Positions 1 to 8,768 of a stretch of 64,000 nt of DNA are shown piece after piece (within the stretch, counting starts at the first letter, position 1; each line of letters begins with the position of its first letter). A program made the position numbers and the translations under genes. The stretch spans positions 1-64,000 of the forward strand of contig NZ_MDEC01000006.1 in the NCBI RefSeq assembly GCF_002939785.1, in the 5' to 3' direction. The stretch comes from Xanthomonas codiaei. GTDB taxonomy: Bacteria > Pseudomonadota > Gammaproteobacteria > Xanthomonadales > Xanthomonadaceae. The notes below the pieces were generated by a model that was not told the origin of the DNA, searched no databases, and saw only the letters and a program-made list of their open reading frames with translations.

Positions 1-33
1 TGGCCGGACTCCACTTCGTCGTCTTCTCCATCC

Positions 34-297
34 TCATGCTTGGAAATGCCGCGTCTCTATTTCAAAGTTCATAACACGCTCTAGCGTCAATATCGCGTCG
101 GCCATTTCAGGGCTGCTGGCCAAATAAAGAGCAGGCTGCAGTTCAAGCGCTTCGACCATCTCAAACAATGCCTCGATGCTGATAGACATGGCTCTGGATT
201 CATATCTGGGTATCCGCGCTGACGCCGTGTCTTTGTCCATGCCCATCGGCATGCCTACAGGGACCGAGCGCTGTTGTTCGAGGGTTGGGTCGATCAT
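34..297 (-). CDS. XRE-type helix-turn-helix protein, N-terminus apparently missing
   Basis: An 87-residue minus-strand frame. Residues ~25-55 read like the second half of a Cro/CI helix-turn-helix: an ASARIPRYES stretch (the usual family form is ASARISRYE), then the predicted last helix IEALFEMVEALEL, then a tail (MADAILTLERV) like the C-terminal tail of small XRE regulators. The first two helices of the fold are absent and I see no good ribosome-binding site before the start, so this is probably a 5'-truncated or decayed repressor next to the degenerate stretch on its right. The fold assignment is by motif only. It could also be a chance frame. Confidence 0.4.
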   Translation of the reverse strand: MIDPTLEQQRSVPVGMPMGMDKDTASARIPRYESRAMSISIEALFEMVEALELQPALYLASSPEMADAILTLERVMNFEIETRHFQA

Positions 298-729
298 GGA
301 TGGAGCGGCAACGTCATTGCGGGACGCTCTGTCAGGCGTTTATGCGTCGAGCTGTCATGAGCCGCAGGAGCTTGTCTCTCGCTGCACGATTGGTACGACA
401 TCGATGCGGTTCTGCGCCTGCTCAACGCGATGCTTGCGGACCGTGCCCGAGCGGAGCGTTTTGCCTCGCTACACACGAACGATCAGATCGCATGGGTCAT
501 TGGCGCTCGGCAGTCTGCGCTCCAAGCGGCCTTCAAGGCGGGCGTGCTTCAACCCGGCGATGCTGGCGTTGCCGAGCAACAGGGCAGGGCCTTCGAGCAT
601 GCGGTCATGAAAGAACTCAGTCGGGGAGCGATGGGTGGTGTGTCCCCAGGGCAGCGACCTCTCGCCAGGCGATGGATGCGCAGCGGCAAGCGTGCTGATC
701 AGTACCGGCGGCAGCTCCCGCCTGGTTGA
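296..729 (+). pseudogene. Frameshifted fragment of an unrecognised protein
   Basis: Two overlapping plus-strand frames look like parts of one protein. Frame 2 from the ATG at 296 reads protein-like (MDGAATSLRDALSG...) up to about 380. Frame 1 then takes over with a helix-rich stretch (LHDWYDIDAVLRLLNAML at ~379-432, then a segment rich in A, Q and E to ~620) and stops at 727-729. A single frameshift near 375-385 would join them. I do not recognise the family. The DWYDIDAVLRLL block resembles the start of the catalytic region of some plant-pathogen cysteine-protease effectors, but no catalytic residues follow, so no function is assigned. After ~625 the frame looks non-coding. Confidence 0.35.
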
Positions 730-1107
730 ACGGTCACTGACGTCCGGTCGAGGCCGGCGACCGGCGACCGGCGGGCGCGCTGGCTGTCGGCTGGGAGCGG
801 TGACCAAACCGTCGCGAGCAGGCCTCGGGTGAGCACGGACAGCGCGCTCGGAACCTGAGTCTGCATGCCGATTGCGAGCGCCGGCCACAGCGCCAGGCGG
901 TAAGCGCAGTCATCGTGGCGGCTCCAGGCCGACACGAGAACTTCGTGTGATGCGGGCGCGGCTTGTGTATCGCGCTGGAATCGTCTCCGCAGCTCACCGA
1001 AGCGTCTGCGCGGTACACGCGTAGGCCCTCACGCACCGCTGCATTCGATGATCCAGCGAGCAGGCTGACGCGCTCCGGTGAGCCGGTGATGGCTCCCGAT
1101 GGGAGCC
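730..1107. other. Intergenic stretch, nothing recognised
   Basis: Only overlapping Arg/Pro-rich frames typical of non-coding GC-rich DNA are present. No RNA gene, repeat or terminator was seen. Confidence 0.5.
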
Positions 1108-1332
1108 TCAATCGCGCTCGCCGCGCAGCACCGCCTGCAGAAAGGCAATCACCTGCGTCTGCCGCTGCATCCGGCTCAGTTGTGCGGCGGTCCAACCGCC
1201 CAGTTCGTGGATGGGGTCGTGGTGGAACCAGTGGGCCGCTTCGTGCAATGGCACGAGCAGGCCGGCCAGTCGAAGGATGGCGGCGTCCAGGCCGGGCGCC
1301 GGTGCTGGGTGCGAGGGCAGAGGGATGGGCAT
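1108..1332 (-). CDS. Small DUF2384 (MbcA/ParS/Xre toxin-binding-like) protein
   Basis: A 74-residue protein. The core, from AAHWFHHDPIHELGGWTAAQL to VIAFLQAVLRG, follows the DUF2384 pattern seen at the C-terminus of Xre/MbcA/ParS antitoxins: a 'WL..pn..LGG.tP.el' block, then a final helix. It has no helix-turn-helix domain of its own. Family antitoxins usually pair with a RES-domain toxin, but no RES gene lies beside it, so it may be an orphan or serve another role. A GGAG lies 7 nt before the ATG (reading minus), which supports translation. The family call is from the motif and is fairly good; the function is inferred. Confidence 0.6.
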   Translation of the reverse strand: MPIPLPSHPAPAPGLDAAILRLAGLLVPLHEAAHWFHHDPIHELGGWTAAQLSRMQRQTQVIAFLQAVLRGERD

Positions 1333-1526
1333 GCAGGGTCTCCGTGGCGGGGCAACCGTGCCACGACGATGTCGGCGTCATGTCGCAGGCCTGCGCTGGC
1401 GCTGCCGGTGCAACGCCGACATTTGGCCGACATCGCTGCGGCACGCTGCCGCCGCACCGCTGCTGCAGGCGCCGATCGTATCGTCCGCTGCGCCAGCGGG
1501 GCTCTCCTCCTCTCGAAGGCATGCCC

Positions 1527-2333
1527 ATGATCCGTTTCCGTCTTGCGCTCGCTGCGCTGTTCGCACTGCCCGCCACTGCCATCGCCCAGACCACTCCGCA
1601 AACCGACCCAGCGTTGTCCGAGCAGGGGCCCTATCGCTGGGGTATCGGGTTCGGCGCAGTGGCCCTGGACAGCCCGTTCGCGGGCGAAGGCACGCGCATC
1701 AATCCGATCCCGCTGGTGCTGTTCGAAGGCGAGCGTTTCTTCTTCCGCGGCATCAGCGGCGGTGCCCATCTAGTGAACGGCAACAGCTTCGGCCTGGATG
1801 CCATCGTGGCGCTACGCCTGGATGGCGTGGATGCGAAGGATCTGGGCGCAGCAGAGCTTGCTCGCAACGGGATCGACCGGGCGTTGCTGGAAGACCGCGA
1901 TCACGGCGTGGACGTCGGGCTGGCCGGCGTCTGGCGGGTTGGCGCTGGCGAGCTGGAGCTCACCGCAAAGGGCGATGTCACCGGCACCAGCGATGGGTAC
2001 GAGCTGACCGCCCGCTACGGCTACGCCATCGATATCGGGCGCGGCCAGCTGACGCCGAGCATCAGTGTCAGTCATCTGTCCAAGGATCTGGCCAACTACT
2101 ACTACGGCACGCGCGATGCCGAAGTCGCACGCGGGGTGGTGGACTACGCACCCGGTTCGGCCACGGTGACGTCGGTGGGCCTGACCTATCTGCGCCCGAT
2201 CGGCCAGCGCTGGCAGTTGCTGACGCGCCTGCAGTACAGCGTGCTGCCGGGTGCACTGAGCGACAGTCCCTTGCTGGAACCGGATCGCGACGGTGTCGGC
2301 TCGGTCCTGGTCGGCGTTTCGTGGGGCTTCTGA
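1527..2333 (+). CDS. MipA/OmpV-family outer-membrane protein
   Basis: 268 residues. A cleavable signal peptide ends near ALPATAIAQ (~residue 18). The mature part alternates short strands with Gly, Tyr and Asp turns (GIGFGAVALDSPF, IRLVLFEG-type strands, SHLSKDLANYYYG) and ends in aromatic Phe (LVGVSWGF), as expected for a beta-barrel inserted by the BAM complex. This matches the MipA/OmpV family (scaffold of the MltA-interacting protein), whose members are outer-membrane proteins of variable function. The second ATG of a close pair (1521 and 1527) is chosen because AAGG at 1515-1518 is well spaced for 1527. The next genes on this strand are a two-component pair, but a 340-bp gap separates them. 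Confidence 0.8.
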   Translation: MIRFRLALAALFALPATAIAQTTPQTDPALSEQGPYRWGIGFGAVALDSPFAGEGTRINPIPLVLFEGERFFFRGISGGAHLVNGNSFGLDAIVALRLDGVDAKDLGAAELARNGIDRALLEDRDHGVDVGLAGVWRVGAGELELTAKGDVTGTSDGYELTARYGYAIDIGRGQLTPSISVSHLSKDLANYYYGTRDAEVARGVVDYAPGSATVTSVGLTYLRPIGQRWQLLTRLQYSVLPGALSDSPLLEPDRDGVGSVLVGVSWGF

Positions 2334-2674
2334 TGGCCGGGCGCATCCGGCGCATGCAGTGCCGTGTCACCCGGGACGCGTCGCCATGATCGGGGCCGCT
2401 CTGGTCTGTGTCCCGGCCCGATGGATTGCGGCGATGGAACACATCTGCCGATTTCGCGGGCAGGCGCGCGATGTCGCCGGCTGTCCATGCCGCTCCAATG
2501 GACGATCGATCCGGGCCTGTTGCTGACGAGGCCCGCAGTGGTTGCCCGTGGTGGGCGCACTGCACTGGCTGCTGCATGGCCGAGTGCAGGCGCTTGCTGA
2601 CAAGATCGCGGCGGTCGGGCCTGCATGCGCTGGACCGCGTGCTGCGTATGATGTTCCCCTTCCCGAGAGTTGCC
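2334..2674. other. Intergenic stretch before the two-component pair
   Basis: No credible coding frame or hairpin. It presumably holds the promoter of the response-regulator/kinase operon, but I cannot point to one. Confidence 0.4.
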
Positions 2675-3394
2675 ATGTCGATAACGCACCCGGTCGCGAC
2701 CACGCAGGTTCTGCAAGTCCTCATCATCGAAGACAACCGGGCGCTGGCGGCCAATATCTTCGATTATCTGGAAGCCTGCGGGCACCGTCCCGATGCAGCA
2801 CCGGATGGGCAATCCGGACTGAATCTGGCGATCGGCAATCGCTACGACGCGATCATCCTGGACTGGATGCTGCCGCGCATGGATGGCATGAGCGTGTTGC
2901 GCAAGTTGCGCGAAGAACATGCCTGCCGCACGCCCATCATCATGCTCACCGCCAAGGATCAACTGGAAGGCAAGCTGCTGGGTTTCGAGAACGGAGCCGA
3001 CGACTATCTGGTCAAGCCGGTTGCGCTGCCGGAACTGGAAATCCGCCTGCGCGTGATGGTGAGCCGTGCCCGCGCCAGCGCAGCGGCCGGCAATGTGTTG
3101 CAGGTGCACGACCTGCGTTACGACCTGGACCGCCTGGCGATAGCGCGCGGAACACGCAGCGTGGTGCTGTCGGGCACCTTGCGCGGAGTGCTTGAACTGT
3201 TGATGCGCGAATCGCCACGGGTGGTACGGCGCGACCGGCTGGAGCGGCTGATCTGGGGCGATGCCTTGCCCGAGGGCGATCTGCTGCGCTCGCATATGCA
3301 CGTGCTGCGGCGCGCGCTGGATCACGAGGGCGAGCAGAAATTGCTGCACACCGTGACCGGCACCGGCTATCGCCTGGGCGGGGCCGCCGAATGA
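2675..3394 (+). CDS. OmpR/PhoB-family response regulator
   Basis: 239 residues. A receiver domain occupies residues ~13-125: acidic pair at ED 19-20, phospho-acceptor Asp63 in ILDWMLP, T in MLTAKD and K in LVKP. A winged-helix DNA-binding domain fills ~140-239 (RSVVLSGTLRGVLELL, then RSHMHVLRRALD and TGTGYRLG). The ATG at 2675 is preceded by GAGAG; an ATG pair at 2648/2651 is the alternative. The stop overlaps the kinase start (ATGA), so the two are translationally coupled and almost certainly act as a cognate pair. The stimulus is unknown. The subgroup resembles regulators of envelope or cation-peptide response, which is inference only. Confidence 0.92.
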   Translation: MSITHPVATTQVLQVLIIEDNRALAANIFDYLEACGHRPDAAPDGQSGLNLAIGNRYDAIILDWMLPRMDGMSVLRKLREEHACRTPIIMLTAKDQLEGKLLGFENGADDYLVKPVALPELEIRLRVMVSRARASAAAGNVLQVHDLRYDLDRLAIARGTRSVVLSGTLRGVLELLMRESPRVVRRDRLERLIWGDALPEGDLLRSHMHVLRRALDHEGEQKLLHTVTGTGYRLGGAAE

Positions 3395-4767
3395 GCCGCG
3401 GCACTCGCCTGCGCAGTCTGCAATGGCTGATCAGCGCCAGCCTGCTGCTGTCGTGCGTGGTGCTGGCGTTGGGGATGTCGGTCCAGGGCTTTTTGAGTCA
3501 GGAGTTGATCGAAGACCCGATCTGGCGGCAATTGCTGACGGTAAGCACGCAGAACCTCACCCGCCTGCCACCGGAAGACCTGCCGCAGGCGGTCCCGCGC
3601 AGCGGCCCGGTCAAGGGCTGGCTGCTGCAGCCGGGCGCGCCGCTGCCTGCGGACATGCCCGCGTTCTTCGCCGATCTGGCGCCTGGCTATTACGGCGAAG
3701 GGCAGCTGGATACACAGGGCGACCCGTCCCTGCTGGCGAAACTGCTGTCCATCGTGCGGCCGCACTGGGGGCCCTTCGCCGCCGACGCGGACAGTGTCCG
3801 TCACGACCGCACTTACTCGGCGTTGGTGACCGGCGTGCCGCAGGGACGGCTGGTCATGAGCATCGAACTGACCGCGCTGGAGGACAAGCAGAACGGCGGC
3901 GTGCAGCTCAGCGTGCTGTTCTTCATCTGCAACCTGGCGATGATCGGCTTGGTGATCTGGTGGCTGTTCCTGGGTTTTGCGCGCCCGGTGCAGGATCTCG
4001 CCAGACGCATGCGCCTGCTGGATCCGCTGCAACCGGCGCAGCGGCTGCCCACCGATTACCGCAAGAGCGAGCTCAACACCATCGCGCGCGAGGCCAATGC
4101 GCATCTGGAGCGTGTGGAGCGCGCGATCGAACGCGAGCGCAGCCTGCTGGATCAGGCCAGCCACGAGTTCCGCACGCCGCTGGCGGTGATTTCCGGTGCG
4201 GCCGATGTGCTGCACAAGCAGCAACTGCCCGAACGCGCGCAAGGGCCGCTGCACCGCATCGACGAGGCGGTGGACAACCTCACCCGCATCATGGAAGCGC
4301 TGCTCTACCTGTCGCGCGAACCGACACCTGCCGAGCGTCGGCAGGTAACCATCCTGCACGGGCTGCTGCCGGAGCTGGTGCAGGACCATCTGTATCTGGT
4401 GTCTGCCAAACCGGTGGAGTACTGCATCAGCGCGCTGCAGCCGCTCACGTTGCATGCGCCCGAATCGATGGTGCGCATCGCGGTCGGTAACCTGCTGCGC
4501 AACGCGGCAGATCACACCTATGTGGGCCAGATCGAGGTGAGTCTGCACGGCCATCGCCTGAGCATTCGCGATTCCGGCGATGGCTTCGATACCGCGCTGG
4601 CGGCGCAGCGCTACACGGCATCGTTGAAGCAGTCGGTCAAGCAGGGCGGTGGTGCGGGGCTGGGCCTGTTCCTCACCCGTCGGATCTGCGAACGCTTCGG
4701 GTGGCGGCTGCATCTGGAGTCCTCCACTACCCAAGGCACGCTGGCCATCATCGATTTTCAGCCGTAG
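3391..4767 (+). CDS. Sensor histidine kinase of the upstream regulator
   Basis: 458 residues. The membrane layout is a first helix at ~10-34, a periplasmic loop of ~140 residues and a second helix at ~173-196, followed by a short HAMP-like linker. The dimerisation/phospho-acceptor helix holds His258 in the H-box (ASHEFRTPLA). The ATP-binding domain follows: N-box NLLRNAADH, a DSGDGF G1 box and the G2 box GGGAGLGLFL. All residues needed for autophosphorylation and transfer to the response regulator are visible. It starts inside the regulator's stop codon. The periplasmic sensor region is not one I recognise. Confidence 0.92.
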   Translation: MSRGTRLRSLQWLISASLLLSCVVLALGMSVQGFLSQELIEDPIWRQLLTVSTQNLTRLPPEDLPQAVPRSGPVKGWLLQPGAPLPADMPAFFADLAPGYYGEGQLDTQGDPSLLAKLLSIVRPHWGPFAADADSVRHDRTYSALVTGVPQGRLVMSIELTALEDKQNGGVQLSVLFFICNLAMIGLVIWWLFLGFARPVQDLARRMRLLDPLQPAQRLPTDYRKSELNTIAREANAHLERVERAIERERSLLDQASHEFRTPLAVISGAADVLHKQQLPERAQGPLHRIDEAVDNLTRIMEALLYLSREPTPAERRQVTILHGLLPELVQDHLYLVSAKPVEYCISALQPLTLHAPESMVRIAVGNLLRNAADHTYVGQIEVSLHGHRLSIRDSGDGFDTALAAQRYTASLKQSVKQGGGAGLGLFLTRRICERFGWRLHLESSTTQGTLAIIDFQP

Positions 4768-4865
4768 ATGGTGTGCGACACGCACCTCCATCGCACTCGA
4801 TGCCTACGCACCGATCAGCGGGGGGGGCAGCGCGCGCGCCAGCGGATACCGGGCCCGCTGGCGAC

Positions 4866-6350
4866 TCACGCAGAGGTCCGATCGCGCCCGCCCTGCTTGG
4901 CGCGATACAGCGCCGAGTCGGCGTCGTGCACGATGGCGTCCGGGGTGCGGGGAGCTTCGCCCGGTTCGAAGGTGGCAGCACCCACGCTGACGGTGACGTG
5001 CGCGCTGGTCGGGCTGGTCAGATGCATCAAGCCGAGCTCGGCCACGGCGCTGCGCACCGCGTTGGCCAGACGCAGCGCACCGGCGGCGTCGGTATGCGGT
5101 AGGATCATGGCGAATTCTTCGCCACCGTAGCGCGCGGCGACATCTTCGCTGCGGCGCGAGCAGGCGGCGATGGCACCGGCAATCAGGCGCAGGCAGGCAT
5201 CGCCGTTCACATGCCCGTAGGTGTCGTTGTAGAGCTTGAAATGATCGACATCGATCATCAGGACCGCTAGCGGCGCCTGGTGGCGCACGGCATCCTGCAA
5301 GGCCTGCGAGAGCCGGTGGTCGAATGCGCGACGGTTGGCGATGCCGGTGAGCGCGTCCACCCAGGCCTCGGAGCTGAGCCGGTCCTCGTTGCGATGCATG
5401 CGACGCAGCTGCAGGTCCAGCCAGATGCCGACGCCGAGCAGCAGCGTGCAGCCGAGCGCGGCGATCACGATGCGCTGGCGGGCTGCTTGCCGCCAGCTTG
5501 CCAGTGCATCGTCCACCGAAACGCCGGTCAACACGGTCAGCGGATACGGACGCGCCGGCGCGAAGCTGGAGATGCGCTCCACGCGATCGATCGGCGAGCG
5601 ATAGGTGACGGTGCCGTGCTTGCGTGCGCGCATGGCCACGTAGAGGGAGGTGCCGGCGATCGAAGCACCCACCACGCCCTGGCGGTCGGGCCGGCGTACC
5701 AGCACGATGCCCTCGTCATTGGTCATGCCGATGGTGCCATGCGGCCCCACGTCGAAGGTGCTGTAGTAGTGCTGGAAATACTTCAGCTGCAGCGTGACCA
5801 GCACCACGCCGGCGAATTCGCCATCGGCTGTGTTGAGCCGGCGGCTGAGCGTCATTACCCAGCTGCCGTCGGAGCGGCTGCGCACCGGCGGGCCGACCAG
5901 CGACAGCGCATCGCGGTGGTCGCGGTGATATCTGAAATAGGCGCGGTCGGCGTTGTTATGCGTTCGTGGCGTGCTGTCCAGCGACGAGCTCACCCAGCTG
6001 CCGTCGGCGGCATAGATGAAGATGCCATGCAATCGGTCCGAGCGACGTGCCTCGCGCATCAGGAATTCATGCATCGCTGCGCCCGCGCGGGCGGGGCCCT
6101 GGTCGTGTTCGACACGCGCCACCAGCCCCGACAGCACGGCATCGGCGATCGACAAGGTGTCGCTGGCATGCTGCGCCAGCGAATTGGACAGATTCGACGA
6201 CTGTCTTTCCGCGCTGTGCAATGCGCTCGCACGCTCTTCGCGGATGGACCAATATTCGGACCCGAGCAACAGCATCCACGACACGACCAGCACGAAACAC
6301 AACGCGATGCGCTGTGCACATTGCCGCCGCTGCTTTGCGCTCGAACTCAC
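4866..6350 (-). CDS. Membrane diguanylate cyclase with periplasmic PDC/Cache-like sensor
   Basis: 494 residues. An N-terminal membrane helix (~16-31) and a second one near 290-310 enclose a ~250-residue periplasmic region with PDC/Cache features (FIYAADGSWV, HRDALSLVGPPVRSRSDGSWVMTLSRR). A GGDEF domain makes up the C-terminal third. The active-site motif is GGEEF (~residue 408), and an RSED five residues before it fits the RxxD inhibitory site, so the enzyme should make c-di-GMP from GTP and be feedback-inhibited. The GTG at 6350 is preferred over an upstream TTG (6419) because AGGGAG lies 6 nt before it. The gene is divergent from the oxidoreductase at 6634 and convergent with the kinase gene. 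Confidence 0.9.
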   Translation of the reverse strand: MSSSAKQRRQCAQRIALCFVLVVSWMLLLGSEYWSIREERASALHSAERQSSNLSNSLAQHASDTLSIADAVLSGLVARVEHDQGPARAGAAMHEFLMREARRSDRLHGIFIYAADGSWVSSSLDSTPRTHNNADRAYFRYHRDHRDALSLVGPPVRSRSDGSWVMTLSRRLNTADGEFAGVVLVTLQLKYFQHYYSTFDVGPHGTIGMTNDEGIVLVRRPDRQGVVGASIAGTSLYVAMRARKHGTVTYRSPIDRVERISSFAPARPYPLTVLTGVSVDDALASWRQAARQRIVIAALGCTLLLGVGIWLDLQLRRMHRNEDRLSSEAWVDALTGIANRRAFDHRLSQALQDAVRHQAPLAVLMIDVDHFKLYNDTYGHVNGDACLRLIAGAIAACSRRSEDVAARYGGEEFAMILPHTDAAGALRLANAVRSAVAELGLMHLTSPTSAHVTVSVGAATFEPGEAPRTPDAIVHDADSALYRAKQGGRDRTSA

Positions 6351-6633
6351 TGTGGCTCCCTGTCTGTCCAGCAGGGTGATGCAACCGGTGTGCCAGCCTA
6401 CCCGCGCGTCTTGCGGCAAGTGCGTGCAGGCGCCGGCGCAGCATGCGGATCTGTGATTTGCGACTCACCAGGATGCAACAGCTCGGTTGGGCAACGCTCA
6501 GAAGAAACCTGCGAACCCCGCCATGCCCCGCGGCGCAGCACCCGCTCGCCGCGTCGATGCAAGCCAGCTCGACTGCATCCGCGTCACGGCATGCATGTTA
6601 TCCAGGCATCAGGTCACACATCAGGAGCCCGCA

Positions 6634-7641
6634 ATGCGCGCCATCCGTCTATCGCATCCCGCTGGCCTGAATGCCTTGCATTCGGTCGACTTGCCAGATC
6701 CGGGGCAGCCTGCCCGCGGCCAGATCCGCGTGCGCCTGCAGGCCAGTTCGCTCAATTTCCACGACCTGGGCATCGTGCTCGGGCAGATGCCGACAGCCGA
6801 CGGGCGCATTCCCATGTCCGACGGTGCCGGTGTGGTGGAAGCGGTGGGGCCGGAGGTGGACGAGTTCGCGGTGGGCGATCATGTGGTGTCCACTTTCTAT
6901 CCGCAGTGGCTGGACGGCGAGCCACTGCAGGCCGGGTTTGCGACCACGCCAGGCGATGGGGTGGATGGATATGCGCGATCTGCAGTGGTAACGGCCGCAA
7001 CTGCGTTCACGCATGCGCCAGCCGGTTACAGCCATGCGCAGGCCGCCACCCTGACCACCGCCGGCGTCACCGCCTGGCGTGCGCTGGTCGTCAATGGCGG
7101 GCTGAAGGCGGGCGACACGGTGCTGGTGCTGGGCACCGGCGGTGTGTCGATCTTTGCGTTGCAGTTCGCCAAGGCCATGGGCGCCAGCGTGATCGCCACC
7201 TCCTCGTCCGATGAGAAGCTGGAAAAGGCGCGTGCGCTCGGCGCTGACCATGTCATCAACTATCGGCAGCATGCCGAGTGGTCCGCGCAGGTGCTGGAGA
7301 TCACCGACGGCCGAGGCGTGGACCATGTGGTGGAAGTCGGCGGACCGGGAACGCTCGCCCAATCGATCCGCGCCGCGTGCGTGGGCGGGCATATCGCCCT
7401 GATCGGCGTACTGACCGGCGCTGCCGGCCCGGTGCCGACCGCCGAAATGATGGGCCGCCAGCAGCGTCTGCAGGGGCTGGTCGTCGGCAGCCGGCGGCAC
7501 CAGCAGGACTTGGTACGCGCATTGAACGGCCTGCCGCTGCGCCCGGTGATCGACCGCGCTTACCCGCTGGAGGCCATCGCCGATGCATTCGCGCTGCAGA
7601 AGGCCGGCGGCCACTTGGGCAAGATCGTGCTGGAGTTCTAG
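6634..7641 (+). CDS. Zinc-type alcohol dehydrogenase-like MDR oxidoreductase
   Basis: 335 residues with the medium-chain dehydrogenase/reductase fold. The N-terminal GroES-like part contains SLNFHDLGIVLGQMP and the conserved SDGAGVVEAVG. A Rossmann segment GTGGVSIFALQFAKAMGA (~170-188) is followed by ATSSSDEKLE, a pattern compatible with NAD(P)H. The Cys ligands of the catalytic and structural zinc sites are not evident, so it is probably a zinc-independent quinone-reductase-like or alcohol dehydrogenase-like member. Its substrate cannot be read from sequence. The ATG at 6634 has AGGAG 8-12 nt upstream, in place of in-frame starts further upstream that lack a site. Confidence 0.85.
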   Translation: MRAIRLSHPAGLNALHSVDLPDPGQPARGQIRVRLQASSLNFHDLGIVLGQMPTADGRIPMSDGAGVVEAVGPEVDEFAVGDHVVSTFYPQWLDGEPLQAGFATTPGDGVDGYARSAVVTAATAFTHAPAGYSHAQAATLTTAGVTAWRALVVNGGLKAGDTVLVLGTGGVSIFALQFAKAMGASVIATSSSDEKLEKARALGADHVINYRQHAEWSAQVLEITDGRGVDHVVEVGGPGTLAQSIRAACVGGHIALIGVLTGAAGPVPTAEMMGRQQRLQGLVVGSRRHQQDLVRALNGLPLRPVIDRAYPLEAIADAFALQKAGGHLGKIVLEF

Positions 7642-8117
7642 GAGCGGCTGACAGAACGTGGCGAGCGATCGTCAGGTGGGCGCGGGGGAATCGGAGTGTA
7701 GGAGTGGGTACATGAGGATTCCGGGCAGCGGCCGCATCCGCCTGACGGCTGCGCAGCCGTTCTGTCAGCTGCCCCGAGGCACGCGCTGGTGTCGCGCCGG
7801 CACACGATGCGCGGCACATGTGCGCTGGTACCGCGCTGCCACACTGATGTGTTCCAGGTCCCGGCTTGCAGGTGACTGCGCACGTACCGCATGCAGCATC
7901 GCATCGACATGGAGGTACAACGACACAGCCGCACGATCCAATGATGAGCACGTTTCATAACCGCATGCAGACCTCAACTTCAATGCTGGTGCAGACGATC
8001 CCTAGAATCGGGTGACCCCAGGCTCGATCGCGCATGGCTGCACTCACGCGCCTGTGACCGGTGGCCCTGCACATTGATAAAGAACTGTAAAAGCCAGCAT
8101 TGTTGGAGATGCCAGCC
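7642..8117. other. Intergenic stretch before the pao-like operon
   Basis: No coding frame I can support. It should contain the promoter of the molybdoenzyme operon; no regulator gene or obvious operator is visible. Confidence 0.4.
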
Positions 8118-8768
8118 ATGAGAGACATCAGGATGACCCGTCGCGAGGTATTGATCGCTGGCACGGCGTCCGCAGCCAGCGTTGCCGCAACCCAATCGAT
8201 GGCTGCCACCGCTGCCAATGCGGTGGCGCAACGGCAGGCGGTGGAGCCGGCCAATACGTCCAGCCAAGTTGCGTTCGAGGTCAACGGCAAGCCGGTGAGG
8301 CTGACCCTGGATAACCGCACCACCTTGTTGGATGCGCTGCGCGAACATCTGCAGCTGACCGGCACCAAGAAGGGTTGCGATCACGGGCAATGCGGTGCCT
8401 GCACGGTGATCGTCGACGGGCAGCGCATGAATTCCTGCCTGTCGCTGGCGGTGATGCACCAGGGCGCCAAGGTCACCACCATCGAGGGTCTGGGTACGCC
8501 GGAAAAGTTGCATCCGATGCAGGCCGCCTTCGTCAAGCACGATGGGTATCAATGCGGCTACTGCACGCCCGGCCAGATCTGCTCGGCAGTGGCGGTGCTG
8601 GATGAGGTCAAGCGCGGCATTCCCAGTCACGTGACCGAAGACCTCACCGCCCGGACAAAACTCACCAACTCCGAGCTGCAGGAGCGCATGAGCGGCAATA
8701 TCTGCCGTTGTGGTGCGTATTCCAATATCGTCGAAGCGATCAACGATGTGGCAGGAGAACGCGCATGA
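8118..8768 (+). CDS. paoA: Aldehyde oxidoreductase 2Fe-2S subunit, Tat-exported (PaoA-like)
   Basis: 216 residues. A twin-arginine signal ([18 protein letters not shown]) at the N-terminus predicts export of the folded, cofactor-loaded complex to the periplasm. The plant-type ferredoxin domain has the Cys cluster [12 protein letters not shown] plus a later Cys (NSCLSLA). The [2Fe-2S] helical domain carries CGYCTPGQI and GNICRCGAY. This is the small subunit of xanthine oxidase-family enzymes, closest in organisation to E. coli PaoA (YagT). The ATG at 8118 is preferred because GGAG sits 9 nt upstream; ATG 8109 would abut that site. The stop overlaps the next start (ATGA). Confidence 0.9.
   Translation: MRDIRMTRREVLIAGTASAASVAATQSMAATAANAVAQRQAVEPANTSSQVAFEVNGKPVRLTLDNRTTLLDALREHLQLTGTKKGCDHGQCGACTVIVDGQRMNSCLSLAVMHQGAKVTTIEGLGTPEKLHPMQAAFVKHDGYQCGYCTPGQICSAVAVLDEVKRGIPSHVTEDLTARTKLTNSELQERMSGNICRCGAYSNIVEAINDVAGERA

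Noticed and set aside
296..729. Naming the left fragment as a specific type III effector
   Set aside because: Only one short block resembles protease effectors; catalytic residues and a HrpX box were not found.
469..888. Minus-strand frame with a LPWGH motif as a DUF1016-type nuclease
   Set aside because: Only five residues match; the following sequence does not fit the family.
963..1520. N-terminal extension of the MipA-type protein
   Set aside because: The open frame runs far upstream, but the added part is Arg/Pro-rich, the signal peptide starts at 1527, and another gene lies opposite.
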